Origin: Duganella sp. CF458
GTDB lineage: Bacteria; Pseudomonadota; Gammaproteobacteria; Burkholderiales; Burkholderiaceae_D
DNA length: 64,000 bases
Direction: 5' to 3'
Assembly: GCF_900113115.1 (NCBI RefSeq)
Contig: NZ_FOOF01000012.1
Location: 158,319 to 222,318, forward strand
Part shown: positions 1 to 8,510 of the stretch, piece after piece
Layout of the letters: each line of letters starts with the position of its first letter
Position numbering within the stretch: position 1 is the first letter of the stretch
Notes under the pieces: generated by a model
What the model was told of the DNA's origin: nothing
The model's input: the letters and a program-made list of their open reading frames with translations, nothing else
Database searches by the model: none
Translations under genes and position numbers: made by a program

Positions 1-1
1 G

Positions 2-979
2 GTGGCCATGGACGATAACGCGGCTGAACTGGCCCTGAGCTCCCATTCGCTGGAATTATGGAAAGAGCTGGTGGACGGCCAGGGGCAGCGCCATGAATAC
101 AGCCGTTGCGGCACCATCTGGGTGGCCGCGGACGATGAGGAGCTGGAAGCTGCGCGCGCCAAGGCCGTCACCATGAAGGCCCATGGACTGGAATGCGATG
201 TGATCGGCGCGCAAGAGCTGTACCGGCTGGAGCCGAACCTGCGGCCGCACCTGGCTGGCGGCCTGCTGGTGCAGGGTGATGGCCTGGTGTATCCGCCAAA
301 GAGCGCGCGCATCCTGCTGGCGCGCGCAGTGGCGCGCGGCGCGTCGCTGGTCATGGGCGAAGTCGTGGCGCTGGAGGACGGCGCTGTCGTGCTGGCGGAC
401 GGATCGCGCCTGTCGGCGGGGCAGGTGGTGCTTGCGGCGGGTACGCGTTGCCTGTCGCTGGCACCGGACCTGCCGCTGCGGCCCAAGAAGGGCCACGTGA
501 TGATTACCGACCGCTATCCGGGATTCATTCGCCACCAACTGGTGGAGCTTGGATATATCAAGAGTGCACACGCGTCGGAAGGCGAATCGGTGGCCTTCAA
601 CCTGCAGCCGCGTCCCACCGGGCAGGTGCTGATCGGTTCTTCCCGGCAGTTCGACACCGTTGACCTGGCGGCGGAACCGTCGATGATGGCGCGCATGTTG
701 GCCAGGGCGGTCGACTACACTCCGGCGCTGGCGGGCTTGAATGTGCTGCGCTGCTGGACGGGTTTGCGTGCGGCGACCCCGGACGGCTTGCCGCTGATCG
801 GCCCGGACCTGTCGCGCCGCAACGTGTGGCTGGCGACCGGCCATGAAGGATTGGGCATCACGACCTCGCTCGCCACTGCCGAACTGCTGGCGGCGCAGAT
901 GGCCGGCGGACCGGCGGGAATCGACTCGCGCCCATACCTGCCGAGCCGCTTTGATGCACAGGGGAGGGCATATGGCTGA
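2..979 (+). CDS. D-amino-acid/D-hydroxyproline dehydrogenase, FAD-binding subunit (5' partial)
   Basis: This is the carboxy-terminal part (about 325 residues) of a DAO/DadA-family FAD-dependent oxidoreductase. The frame is open at the window edge and the amino-terminal GxGxxG FAD motif is missing, so the true start lies upstream. The C-terminal family signature WTGLRAATPDGLPLIGP, followed by TGHEGLGITTS, is intact. The gene overlaps the next one, a small [2Fe-2S] protein, by 8 nt, and then comes a FAD/NAD-binding subunit and a DapA-family gene. That order matches the heteromeric D-hydroxyproline dehydrogenase of pseudomonads (LhpB/E/F type), which oxidises cis-4-hydroxy-D-proline. The substrate is inferred from context; a generic D-amino-acid oxidase is the alternative. 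Confidence 0.8.
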   Translation: MAMDDNAAELALSSHSLELWKELVDGQGQRHEYSRCGTIWVAADDEELEAARAKAVTMKAHGLECDVIGAQELYRLEPNLRPHLAGGLLVQGDGLVYPPKSARILLARAVARGASLVMGEVVALEDGAVVLADGSRLSAGQVVLAAGTRCLSLAPDLPLRPKKGHVMITDRYPGFIRHQLVELGYIKSAHASEGESVAFNLQPRPTGQVLIGSSRQFDTVDLAAEPSMMARMLARAVDYTPALAGLNVLRCWTGLRAATPDGLPLIGPDLSRRNVWLATGHEGLGITTSLATAELLAAQMAGGPAGIDSRPYLPSRFDAQGRAYG

Positions 980-1214
980 TTCCATCAACCTGACTATCGA
1001 CGGACATGGCACGACCGTTGCCGCCGGAACCACCGTCGCCGCTGCCATTGCAGGCGTGACGCGGCGTTCGGTCAGCGGGCAACTGCGTGCGCCTTTGTGC
1101 GGCATGGGCGTTTGCCAGGAGTGCCGCGTGACCATTAACGGCCGGGCGCATGTGCTGTCCTGCCAAACGCTTTGCCGTTCGGGGATGGACGTGCAGACGG
1201 GAGCGGCGGCATGA
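972..1214 (+). CDS. (2Fe-2S)-binding small subunit of D-hydroxyproline dehydrogenase
   Basis: An 80-residue ferredoxin-fold protein. Cysteines occur as LCGMGVCQEC (Cys-x4-Cys-x2-Cys) with a fourth Cys about 14 residues later in LSCQT, the spacing of a plant-type [2Fe-2S] cluster. The ATG at 972 lies within the end of the upstream FAD subunit, and its stop overlaps the next ATG as ATGA, so the three genes look translationally coupled. The protein should carry electrons between the two flavin subunits of the dehydrogenase. Assignment to the hydroxyproline enzyme rests on the gene order. Confidence 0.8.
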   Translation: MADSINLTIDGHGTTVAAGTTVAAAIAGVTRRSVSGQLRAPLCGMGVCQECRVTINGRAHVLSCQTLCRSGMDVQTGAAA

Positions 1215-2482
1215 CACAGTTCTTCGACATCCTGATCGTCGGTGCCGGGCCGGCCGGCTTGGCAGCGGCGCATGCCGCAGCGAGCACCGAAGGCAAGCGC
1301 AGTATTGCCATCGTCGACGACAATCCGCTGGCCGGCGGCCAGATCTGGCGCGGCGGCCCGGCGAAGCAGCAGGACCAGCGTGCCCGCCAGCTCTGGCAAG
1401 CGTTGGAAGCGGCAAGCAATGTGAGCGTGCTGCCTGGCACCCGCGTACTGATGCAAACACAGCCCGGCGAACTGCTGGTGCAGGACGCCGAACAGGCGCG
1501 CACCATCCGCTACAACCAGTTGATCCTGGCAACCGGTGCGCGCGAATTGCTGCTGCCGTTCCCAGGCTGGACACTGCCCGGCGTGACCGGCGCAGGCGGC
1601 CTGCAAGCGCTGGCCAAAGGCGGCTACCCCGTGCAGGGCAAGCGCGTGGTGGTGGCCGGTACCGGTCCATTGCTGCTGGCCGTCGCGGCAACCTTGAAAG
1701 AACGTGGCGCGATCGTTGCCGCCATCGTCGAGCAGGCGGGCATGACCGCCCTGGCGCGCTTTGCCGCAGGCCTGGCGTTGACGCCAACCAAGGCGGTGCA
1801 GGCGGCCAAGCTTGGCGTTGCCCTGCGCGGTATCCCGTACTTGAGCAACAGTTATGTAACGATCGCCCGCGGCGACGTGCAGCTGACATCCGTGCAGGTC
1901 CAGCGCAAGGATGCGAAGCTCGATATCGATTGCGACTATCTCGCTTGCGGCTACGGCCTGCTGCCAAACACGGAACTGGCGCGCGCACTTGGCTGCGAAA
2001 TAGAGCAAGGCGCGGTAAAGACCGATCCCTGGCAGCGTACCTCGGTGCCGGATGTATTGTGCGCAGGCGAGGGCACAGGTGTCGGCGGCGTCGACCTGGC
2101 CCTGGTTGAAGGCCGGATCGCCGGCATGGTGGCTTGCGGCCAAGGCATGGCGCAGGAACTCTTCACCGAGCGCGCACAATGGCAGGGCTTCGCGGCCCGG
2201 CTGGCGCGTGCCTTCGCCCCGCGCGAGGAACTGCGCAAGCTGGCGCAAACGGACACCATCGTTTGCCGCTGCGAAGACGTCTGCCACGACGAATTGCGCG
2301 AGCATGCGAACTGGCGCAGCGCCAAGCTGCATACCCGCTGCGGCATGGGCCCTTGCCAGGGCCGCATCTGCGGCAACGCAACCGATTTCCTGTACGGATG
2401 GCGTCCGGACGCCGTGCGTACTCCGATCTCGCCGGCACTTGCCGGCAGCATTATCACCCTCGAACCTCACAAGGAGACTTGA
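1211..2482 (+). CDS. FAD/NAD(P)-binding subunit of D-hydroxyproline dehydrogenase
   Basis: A 423-residue pyridine-nucleotide-disulphide-type oxidoreductase. The N-terminus ILIVGAGPAGLAAA is the FAD dinucleotide-binding motif, VVVAGTGPLLLAVA is a second Rossmann motif near residue 145, and CAGEGTGVGGVDLA near 290 is the usual C-terminal FAD contact. The last 100 residues carry a Bfd-like cysteine set (CRCEDVC, then CGMGPCQGRICG), as in the large subunits of hydrogen-cyanide synthase, opine oxidase and hydroxyproline dehydrogenase. ATG at 1211 overlaps the upstream stop. Expected role: electron-transfer subunit passing electrons to the respiratory chain. Confidence 0.85.
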   Translation: MTQFFDILIVGAGPAGLAAAHAAASTEGKRSIAIVDDNPLAGGQIWRGGPAKQQDQRARQLWQALEAASNVSVLPGTRVLMQTQPGELLVQDAEQARTIRYNQLILATGARELLLPFPGWTLPGVTGAGGLQALAKGGYPVQGKRVVVAGTGPLLLAVAATLKERGAIVAAIVEQAGMTALARFAAGLALTPTKAVQAAKLGVALRGIPYLSNSYVTIARGDVQLTSVQVQRKDAKLDIDCDYLACGYGLLPNTELARALGCEIEQGAVKTDPWQRTSVPDVLCAGEGTGVGGVDLALVEGRIAGMVACGQGMAQELFTERAQWQGFAARLARAFAPREELRKLAQTDTIVCRCEDVCHDELREHANWRSAKLHTRCGMGPCQGRICGNATDFLYGWRPDAVRTPISPALAGSIITLEPHKET

Positions 2483-2483
2483 A

Positions 2484-3395
2484 ATGGCAGCAATCAAATG
2501 GGAAGGCGTATTCCCTGCAGTAACCACCAAATTCCACGCGAATGAGGAGCTGGACCACGCGGAAATGGAGAAGCACTTCTCCTTCATGATCGACAGCGGC
2601 TGCCACGGCCTGGTGACCTGCGGTTCCCTGGGCGAAGCGAGCACCCTGTCCTTCGAAGAAAAGCTGGCTGTCGCCAAGACCGCCGTCAAGGTGGCCAACG
2701 GCCGCGTGCCGGTGCTGGCCAACGTCAGTGAAACCCGCACTGCCAACGCCGAGCGCTATGTGCAGGAAGCGCGCGACCTGGGCGTGGACGGCTTCATGGT
2801 GATGCCTTCGGTGCTGTACGCTGCCGACGCTTTCGAAGCCAAGGCCAACCTGCGCGTCATCGCCAAGGCTGCCAAGCTGCCGATCATGGTGTACAACAAC
2901 CCTGTGACCTACAAAGTCGACCTGACCCCGGCCGACTTCAAGGAACTGTCGGACTGCGAAGAACTGGAAGCGATCAAAGAATCGACCGACAACATCCGCC
3001 GCGTGACCGACCTGCGTAACGTTGTGGGCGACCGCTACGCCATCTTCATGGGCGTGGACGACCTGGCCTTCGAAGGCCTGGCACTCGGCGCCGACGGCCT
3101 GCTGGCTGGCCTGGTGGTGGCTTTCCCGAAAGAGACCGTGGCCCTGTACAACCTGGTGAAAGCCGGCCGCCTGGCAGAAGCGCTGAAGCTGTACCAGTGG
3201 TTCATGCCGTTGCTGCACCTCGACGTTTCGACCAAGCTGGTGCAGAATCTGAAACTGGTGGAGGCACTGGTCGAAGTTGGCAACGAAAACGTTCGCCGTC
3301 CACGCCAGCCACTGCGCGGCGCTGACCGCGAGTTCGTGGTGCAGGTGGTGCAGCAGGCCCTGGCAACCCGTCCCGACGTCAGCGCTTACCTGTAA
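2484..3395 (+). CDS. DapA-family lyase, probable 1-pyrroline-4-hydroxy-2-carboxylate deaminase
   Basis: A 303-residue TIM-barrel protein of the dihydrodipicolinate synthase / N-acetylneuraminate lyase family. Visible family features are GSLGEAS near residue 50, the catalytic-site Tyr in MVYNNP and the Schiff-base Lys in EAIKES. It starts 1 nt after the dehydrogenase stop, with an AAGGAGA ribosome-binding site. In hydroxyproline catabolism the DapA homologue (LhpC in Pseudomonas) deaminates the dehydrogenase product to alpha-ketoglutarate semialdehyde, and the context points to that. A true DapA would not be expected beside D-amino-acid oxidation genes, but sequence alone cannot exclude other lyase activities. 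Confidence 0.8.
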   Translation: MAAIKWEGVFPAVTTKFHANEELDHAEMEKHFSFMIDSGCHGLVTCGSLGEASTLSFEEKLAVAKTAVKVANGRVPVLANVSETRTANAERYVQEARDLGVDGFMVMPSVLYAADAFEAKANLRVIAKAAKLPIMVYNNPVTYKVDLTPADFKELSDCEELEAIKESTDNIRRVTDLRNVVGDRYAIFMGVDDLAFEGLALGADGLLAGLVVAFPKETVALYNLVKAGRLAEALKLYQWFMPLLHLDVSTKLVQNLKLVEALVEVGNENVRRPRQPLRGADREFVVQVVQQALATRPDVSAYL

Positions 3396-3421
3396 CAGGA
3401 TAATGCCCATGCCGAGGACGA

Positions 3422-4165
3422 ATGCCGATCAATTATGTAAGAAGGCTGACGGGGCGGCAGCGCGCCGCCCAGGCTAATCGCCACCTCGGCATCGTCCTGG
3501 CTTTCGTGGCCGGGGCGGCCAACGCTGGCGGCTTCCTCGCCGTCAAGCAGTACACCTCGCACATGACGGGTATCCTGTCCTCCGCAGCCGACAACATGGC
3601 GTTGGGTGCCATCGACGCGGCCCTCGACTGTGCCGGCGCCTTGCTGGCATTTGTCGCCGGTGCGGCCAGTTGCGCCATCATGGTCAATTTCGCCCGCCGC
3701 CGCCAGCTTCATAGCGAGTTTGCCTTGCCCCTGCTGGTGGAGGCAGTCCTGTTGCTGGCGTTTGGAGTGATGGGAACCAGCTTGCAGTCGATCGACGTAT
3801 TCGTACTGCCGGCTACGGTGATGCTCCTGTGCTTCATGATGGGTTTGCAGAATGCCGTGATCACCAAGCTGTCCAACGCGGAGATCCGCACCACCCATAT
3901 GACGGGCATCGTCACCGACCTTGGCATCGAGACCGGCAAGGCGCTTTACTGGAACCGCGACGGGCAAGCCGTACCGCGCGTCGCTGCCGACTGGAAGCGG
4001 GTGCGGATCCTGGCCTCGCTGCTGTCATCCTTCTTCATTGGTGCGCTGGCCGGCGCATTCGGCTTCCAGGCGTTAGGCTTCGGGGCGGTGCTGCCGCTGG
4101 CCTGCGTGCTGCTGGCCATGGCGGCAGTGCCGATCTACGACGACCTGGTTGCCGTTCGCCGCTAG
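3422..4165 (+). CDS. YoaK/DUF1275 family membrane protein
   Basis: A 247-residue hydrophobic protein with about six membrane segments. The motif GGFLAVKQYTSHMTGILSS near the first membrane segment, repeated in weaker form as TTHMTG near residue 160, is typical of DUF1275 (YoaK) proteins. Function is unknown in the family; a transport-like role is often suggested but unproven. The gene overlaps the convergent universal stress gene by 4 nt at the stop codons. Confidence 0.8.
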   Translation: MPINYVRRLTGRQRAAQANRHLGIVLAFVAGAANAGGFLAVKQYTSHMTGILSSAADNMALGAIDAALDCAGALLAFVAGAASCAIMVNFARRRQLHSEFALPLLVEAVLLLAFGVMGTSLQSIDVFVLPATVMLLCFMMGLQNAVITKLSNAEIRTTHMTGIVTDLGIETGKALYWNRDGQAVPRVAADWKRVRILASLLSSFFIGALAGAFGFQALGFGAVLPLACVLLAMAAVPIYDDLVAVRR

Positions 4166-4584
4166 CCTTCGCGGAACACCAGTACCGGTATCTTGCTGTG
4201 CGTGAGTACTTTCTGCGTCTGGCTGCCCAGCATCAGGCTGGCCAGTCCGCTGCGGCCGCGCGAGGCCATCGCGATCAGGTCGCAGCCGCGTTGCAGGGCG
4301 GTGGCAATGATGGCGGCATGCGGCTGGTCGGCATGCACTTCCAGCGTGGTGCAGTTGACGTGCAAGGTGGTGGCCTGGCGCGCGATATCAGCCAGAATCG
4401 TGTTTTCGGCCAGAATGGTGTTCTCGGCTGGCGCTGTAGCCAAACTGGCCAGCGCCGGTTCTTCGGGAAGCACGTGAACCGCCGTGACACGGGCACCGCT
4501 TTCACGGGCCATGCGCAGGGCGGCGTTCACTGCCAGTTGCGAAGCGGCGGAGCCGTCGCTTGGAATCAGAATGTGGCGAAACAT
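4162..4584 (-). CDS. Universal stress protein, UspA family
   Basis: A 140-residue single-domain Usp. It begins MFRHILIPSDGS and ends with the ATP-binding pattern G-x2-G-x9-G-S seen in SRGRSGLASLMLGSQ, so it is probably of the nucleotide-binding class. Residues about 53-66 contain a tandem AENTIL repeat caused by an 18-bp in-frame duplication, in the variable loop region before the second half of the domain. DoxX lies upstream on the same strand. Usp proteins act in stress survival in the cytoplasm; the specific stress is not visible here. Confidence 0.9.
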   Translation of the reverse strand: MFRHILIPSDGSAASQLAVNAALRMARESGARVTAVHVLPEEPALASLATAPAENTILAENTILADIARQATTLHVNCTTLEVHADQPHAAIIATALQRGCDLIAMASRGRSGLASLMLGSQTQKVLTHSKIPVLVFREG

Positions 4585-4644
4585 CTCTTGAAATCTCCTT
4601 CAGGTGCCGCAGTCTAAAGTGTTCCGCCACATGCGTGCAACTAC

Positions 4645-5055
4645 TCAGGCGGTGCGCAGCGCGCTGGTGCCGCGGCGTGCGTCCAGGCTAAGGGTGCCGG
4701 CGCCGAAGGCAGCGATCTGCAGCAGGCCGCCGGCCATCGCCAGGTTTTTCATCAGGTGGATCATCTGGTTCTGGTCAGCGATTGCGCTGTGGAAGATCAG
4801 GCCGGTCACGATCGAGAACGCTGCCAGCGCCAGTGCCACCGGGCGGGTGTACAGTCCGGCCACCAGCAGCACGCCGCCAACTACCTCGATGCCGATGGCT
4901 GCGGCCAGCCCCAGTTCGGGGAAGGGCAGGCCCATGGCGCTGATATAGCCGATGGTACCGGCGGGGTTGGCGATCTTGCCGATGCCGCTCATGACGAAAA
5001 TGGCAGCCATCAGGATGCGGCCGATCAGGGGCAGGTAAGTTCTATCGAAATTCAT
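4645..5055 (-). CDS. DoxX family membrane protein
   Basis: A 136-residue protein with four predicted membrane helices. The N-terminus (LIGRILMAAIFVMSGIGKI) and the GIEVVGGVLLVAGLYTRPVAL segment are characteristic of the DoxX/DUF417-like family. An AAGGAG site precedes the ATG. Members are often linked to oxidative or redox stress, but the biochemical role is not established for this subgroup. It precedes the usp gene on the same strand with a gap of about 60 nt, so the two may be co-transcribed. Confidence 0.85.
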   Translation of the reverse strand: MNFDRTYLPLIGRILMAAIFVMSGIGKIANPAGTIGYISAMGLPFPELGLAAAIGIEVVGGVLLVAGLYTRPVALALAAFSIVTGLIFHSAIADQNQMIHLMKNLAMAGGLLQIAAFGAGTLSLDARRGTSALRTA

Positions 5056-5154
5056 GGTGTGACTCCTTCAGGGAATGTGTTGTTGATGGAGTCATCTTAT
5101 GCCGCACAGATATATTCTGGAAGCCAATATATTTAGATGCAATGTATCGTTAAT

Positions 5155-5610
5155 TCAGATGGATTGCTCCTGCAGCAGTTGCGCCAGCTGCTGCCGCAAC
5201 TTGGCGTTGGGCGGCTGGCTGTGCGGGTGGCCGGCGTTTTCCACCGCCACCGCGAGTGGCAAATCCATGGCGCTGAGATGGCCGAGGAACCAGCGCGGCA
5301 GCCGTTCCAGCAGGGTGCGGGCGCCCGCCGGATCGACCTGCGCCACCGGCAGGGCATGCTGCAGCGCGGCCAGCGCCCGGCGGTGGGCGGCGCGGTGTTC
5401 ATGGTCGGTGGGATAGTAAAGCTGGTCCATCAACGCTTCTTCCTCGGCGAAATCGAGGGACAAGGCGCTGAGCAGCTCGGCAATGCGGCTGGACAGCGCG
5501 TTGTCGTCGGCGTCGATGGTGGCGTGAATGGCTTGCAACAGGGCGCGGTGAGAAGCATCCATCTCGGCCACGCCGGTTTCCAGCAGCGGGCTCCATTCGA
5601 GGCGTTGCAT
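5155..5610 (-). CDS. Hemerythrin-like protein with one changed metal ligand
   Basis: A 151-residue four-helix-bundle protein of the bacteriohemerythrin type. The ligand series is visible: His21 (DASHRA), then D53-x3-E57 (DFAEEE), His72-x3-His76 (HRAAH) and His111-x4-Asp116 (HLSAMD). Canonical proteins have H-x3-E at the second position, so residue 53 is Asp where His is expected. The ATG at 5610 has an AAGGAGA site; a longer frame to 5676 lacks one. Hemerythrins bind O2 or sense oxygen/NO via a di-iron site. Whether the Asp still coordinates iron cannot be told from sequence. Confidence 0.75.
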   Translation of the reverse strand: MQRLEWSPLLETGVAEMDASHRALLQAIHATIDADDNALSSRIAELLSALSLDFAEEEALMDQLYYPTDHEHRAAHRRALAALQHALPVAQVDPAGARTLLERLPRWFLGHLSAMDLPLAVAVENAGHPHSQPPNAKLRQQLAQLLQEQSI

Positions 5611-5676
5611 GGCGGTCTCCTTGTGTATTGCGCCAGTTTCGCCCGGCGGAGACAGGGATTCCATGACACAGATCAA

Positions 5677-5949
5677 CCGGCGCTTTGTTCACTTGCCCCA
5701 CCAGGAAGCGGTTTTGCCTGTTTTCTTGTTAATGGAAACGTATAGGTCAAAGCATGGGTAAGGCGGTTCAACGGTATTTTCAACGGCGAAAAGCCATTCT
5801 TGGTTGTCATCGGTAACGAGATCGACTGATACCTCCGCAGTCTAGCGCCCAGACTCATTCGGCACTCTCGTACCGCAACCTTTTGCGCTGCAGGACGCTC
5901 ATTTTTAGACTTTTGCGCAGCCGAGGTGGCGGCAAAAGTTGATGAACGA
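5677..5949. other. Intergenic stretch, no gene recognised
   Basis: About 270 nt between the hemerythrin and a lipoprotein gene, both on the minus strand. Base composition shifts to more AT from here on. A 61-codon minus-strand frame (5673-5858) has no recognisable ribosome-binding site or homology cue and was not called. Confidence 0.5.
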
Positions 5950-6471
5950 TCATTGCAAGCGCAAGGTCACATCCTCAACCATTTTGATGCTCCCATCAGC
6001 ACCGATATGATGAGTTTGCTTCGCACCGCAGGCATCTACATTCCAAATTTCGGCCGTTAACGTCGAGGTAGAGTCATGCACCTGTCGGTCTATAGCTTTG
6101 ACCCCGTCAAACATGTCAACACTTACCAATTCTAAATTTTCACAACTGTTATTTTTCTCAACAATCTCGCGCGTGGCCAAAATAAACAACAAAGTATATT
6201 TCGTTCTCTCAGGCAGTCGAGATGATCGTAATGCGGAAATACTTTTCGTTGACCATTGGCCGCGAATTATAGAATCTACCTCGGATGCAGTAAAATTAAG
6301 GGGTTCTTTACCGTTGTCATTAGGCTTAATTGTAAAGAATATATCTTTGGGAGTATTCCACTCCGCTTTCATCGGAATTTGGTCCAGGGGTAACGACTTG
6401 CATCCCGCGAGACTCAGAAGCGCAAGTGTTGCGTAGTACAAGAGGTAAGGCAGATTTTTCAAATAGGTCAT
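5950..6471 (-). CDS. Hypothetical lipoprotein
   Basis: A 173-residue protein with a signal-peptidase-II signal: a hydrophobic stretch followed by the lipobox LAGC at about residues 21-24, so the mature protein should be lipid-anchored. No known domain is recognised. The mature part has two further Cys (SCENL and DACGA) that could form a disulphide. Codon use is visibly more AT-rich than the flanking metabolic genes, suggesting accessory DNA. Confidence 0.6.
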   Translation of the reverse strand: MTYLKNLPYLLYYATLALLSLAGCKSLPLDQIPMKAEWNTPKDIFFTIKPNDNGKEPLNFTASEVDSIIRGQWSTKSISALRSSRLPERTKYTLLFILATREIVEKNNSCENLELVSVDMFDGVKAIDRQVHDSTSTLTAEIWNVDACGAKQTHHIGADGSIKMVEDVTLRLQ

Positions 6472-6631
6472 CTAATCTCCTATGGATCCAACATCAGCCG
6501 CTATTGGAGAGAATGGCAGTTTCGTACTCACATCTGCGGAAGTCGGGAGCCATGCGCCCACGGCTGCGGGCACTGCCCCCAACAACAAATAGCAAACGCG
6601 ACGGCAAGGCTGTCCCATCGCATTTAGCCGA

Positions 6632-7150
6632 TCACGCGCGCTCACGCATATAGCTACTGATGGTCTTGCCGTTCAACTCAGTCTCCATCTCGAAAGTCAT
6701 TCCGAGGCGCTCGGCAACGCGACGCGATGATTCATTGCCAGGACCGATAAGAGCCCGAACTTTCAGTTCGCGTCGAACCTCGAACACGTAATTCAAGACC
6801 GCCGCTGCCGCCTCGTTCGCAATTCCCTTGCCCCAGAATGCCCGATAAGTATTCCAGCCCATTTCCATCACAGTTGATTGTTCTCTGAAGAAGGCCCCCA
6901 CACTGCCGACGAGCTGGCCAGTCTGCTTATCCTCTATAGCCCACCAACCAGCTCCGTGGACGAGCCATAATCCAGCATGTGACGTGAAGATTCTCCAGGC
7001 CGTCTGACGGTCAGCTGAGCCTAAGTGAACTGAGCTCTCCGGATTCGCCAAATGGTCTGCAAATAAATCGAAGTCCGTGCGCCGATATTCGCGAAGGGTA
7101 AGTCGTTCTATCTGGAGGTGCGGTACGGAAGCGGTGAACGCGTGATTCAT
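6632..7150 (-). CDS. GNAT family N-acetyltransferase, RimJ/RimL type
   Basis: A 172-residue acetyltransferase. It opens with IERLTLREYRRTDFDLFADH, has the GSVGAFF and MEMGWNTYRAFWGKGIANEA segments of the RimJ/RimL subgroup (acetyl-CoA pyrophosphate loop around FWGKGIA), and the C-terminal pattern GNESSRRVAERLGM. The substrate is unknown; N-terminal protein or small-molecule amines are both possible. It lies in the AT-richer minus-strand block of small genes. Confidence 0.85.
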   Translation of the reverse strand: MNHAFTASVPHLQIERLTLREYRRTDFDLFADHLANPESSVHLGSADRQTAWRIFTSHAGLWLVHGAGWWAIEDKQTGQLVGSVGAFFREQSTVMEMGWNTYRAFWGKGIANEAAAAVLNYVFEVRRELKVRALIGPGNESSRRVAERLGMTFEMETELNGKTISSYMRERA

Positions 7151-7203
7151 CAGAGGTGCATCCTTAATTGTGTCAATGGTGATTGCCAGTCCGGTATTGG
7201 TCG

Positions 7204-7674
7204 TTAGCGCACCAACGGAGAAAGAACTTTTTTCGACTCTCGGAATGCTTCAACGAGCGGCTTGGCGTCGTTTGTGAGCTCCATCGTTCCCCCGCACTGA
7301 TTCGCAGCGACAGCTGGCGCTGTCGTCTCGGCGGCAGGCGTAGCGACGACAATATACGAGGCACTTGTCTCCCAGTACGGTCCCCAGCAATAACAGGCAT
7401 CTTCCGCAAGCACTGTTACCGATTTCGAGATATTCCCGCGAAGAGTTTCCGTAACCTCAAGTGTAACGAGCTTGCCACCACAAGGTGGCCGCTGGGCTGA
7501 ATGCTCCCAACAGCCCTTCCATGGCTTGTAATCGCTCTCATCCACAGCCGTTACAGTTCCAATAAACGCAATCTTTGCCGACTGTGCGATTTCGCTCGGC
7601 GGCAACGGTATGCATTCACTTGCGTGGCTTGATCCGTGCAGGAGGAGTCCAAATACAATTGCGATTGATCTCAT
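7204..7674 (-). CDS. Secreted Cys-containing protein, NTR/TIMP-like fold suspected
   Basis: A 156-residue protein starting MRSIAIVFGLLL with a signal peptide ending near HASEC. The mature part has six Cys (SEC, GCWE, PPCGG, DACYC, NQCGG). The order AFIGTVTAV ... LVTLEVTETLRG ... VTVLAEDACYC ... SYIVVATP is reminiscent of small secreted beta-barrel proteins of the netrin/TIMP-like type, but that is resemblance only. Start 7674 is preferred over a longer frame because it places the signal peptide at the N-terminus. Function unknown. Confidence 0.5.
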   Translation of the reverse strand: MRSIAIVFGLLLHGSSHASECIPLPPSEIAQSAKIAFIGTVTAVDESDYKPWKGCWEHSAQRPPCGGKLVTLEVTETLRGNISKSVTVLAEDACYCWGPYWETSASYIVVATPAAETTAPAVAANQCGGTMELTNDAKPLVEAFRESKKVLSPLVR

Positions 7675-7742
7675 TTTGCTTAAGTAGCTAAACTTGAAAT
7701 ATTTACAACGCCTGCTTCTGCCGCGTCCGCCATCGGAACAGT

Positions 7743-8025
7743 TCATTCGCAGGGAAAGAATTTAGTCAAAAATTCCTGCGCTGGATCCCTCGTCGGAACG
7801 TCGTCCATGAGACCGGGCCTGTCTCTGTAGACGTCACTCATGAATGCCATGGCAATAGAAGGCACCTGTTCTTCTGGCGAACCGACTAAGCAGAATATGG
7901 TTCGCGGAACCGTCATCGAATGACCATAGACTTCCCTTCGAGGATCCCAGCCCTTTCTGCCCACGCTCTATTCCTCGCTTTCCGCGTTCGTACTCAGGCG
8001 AGTGCGACGAACTCTTATCGGACAT
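7743..8025 (-). pseudogene. Small hypothetical gene, probably frameshifted
   Basis: Reading begins at an ATG fused to the upstream stop (TAATG at 8025) and gives MSDKSSSHSPEYERGKRGIERGQKG-; at the CCCTTT run (7951-7956, plus strand) the sense continues only in the next frame as GWDPRREVYGHSMTVPRT to the stop at 7743. The full span is 283 nt, one more than a multiple of three, and removing one G of the run restores a protein of about 93 residues. Translational coupling supports a genuine gene. No function is recognised. Either the gene is inactive or the base run is a sequencing error. Confidence 0.45.
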
Positions 8026-8423
8026 TATGAAGCACCCCATAAGGATTTATCATGCCACGTCGCAACGAGGAACCAGGACGCCCCGCCTGTGTCGAGCAAA
8101 ACAGAGCATAGTGCGATGACTGATGTACCGAAGGAGCCAAAGCCAAACAACATACTCGCCAAGACGAGAAGCGTCCCGACCATTGGAATTCCAGAGACAT
8201 TTGAAATGCCATCGAGACTTCCACGCCGACGGTTGATCCACCAGAGCCGAATGAAAGATAAGTAGAAGTTCAAAGCGCCTAGTGCGAACGCCCCGACAGC
8301 GAAGGCGACCGCGGTAAAGTCTGCATGATTAGCACCATACGACTTAACTATAGATGCAGCTGATAAGGCCAGTGGCGATAAACAAATACAGGCACCGATG
8401 GTGCGTCGAACGTAAATAGTCAT
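8025..8423 (-). CDS. Hypothetical four-helix membrane protein
   Basis: A 132-residue protein with four hydrophobic segments (around residues 8-25, 38-58, 80-100 and 104-122) and a basic loop WWINRRRGS between the second and third. No family is recognised. Its stop codon shares a base with the ATG of the next small gene (TAATG), implying co-expression. It belongs to the AT-richer minus-strand block. Confidence 0.5.
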   Translation of the reverse strand: MTIYVRRTIGACICLSPLALSAASIVKSYGANHADFTAVAFAVGAFALGALNFYLSFIRLWWINRRRGSLDGISNVSGIPMVGTLLVLASMLFGFGSFGTSVIALCSVLLDTGGASWFLVATWHDKSLWGAS

Positions 8424-8510
8424 GCGTAGCTTAGTCTCTCCATAGCTGCTGCAGTCGGCCCACTTCTCGCAATGCTTGAAGGCGCGTTGCTGGCTGTTAG
8501 GCGCGCTCGT

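Noticed and set aside
56..2746. Long minus-strand frame opposite the hydroxyproline genes
   Set aside because: Antisense to four convincing genes; composition is that of a shadow frame.
5673..5858. 61-codon minus-strand frame
   Set aside because: No start signal and no protein-like features beyond chance.
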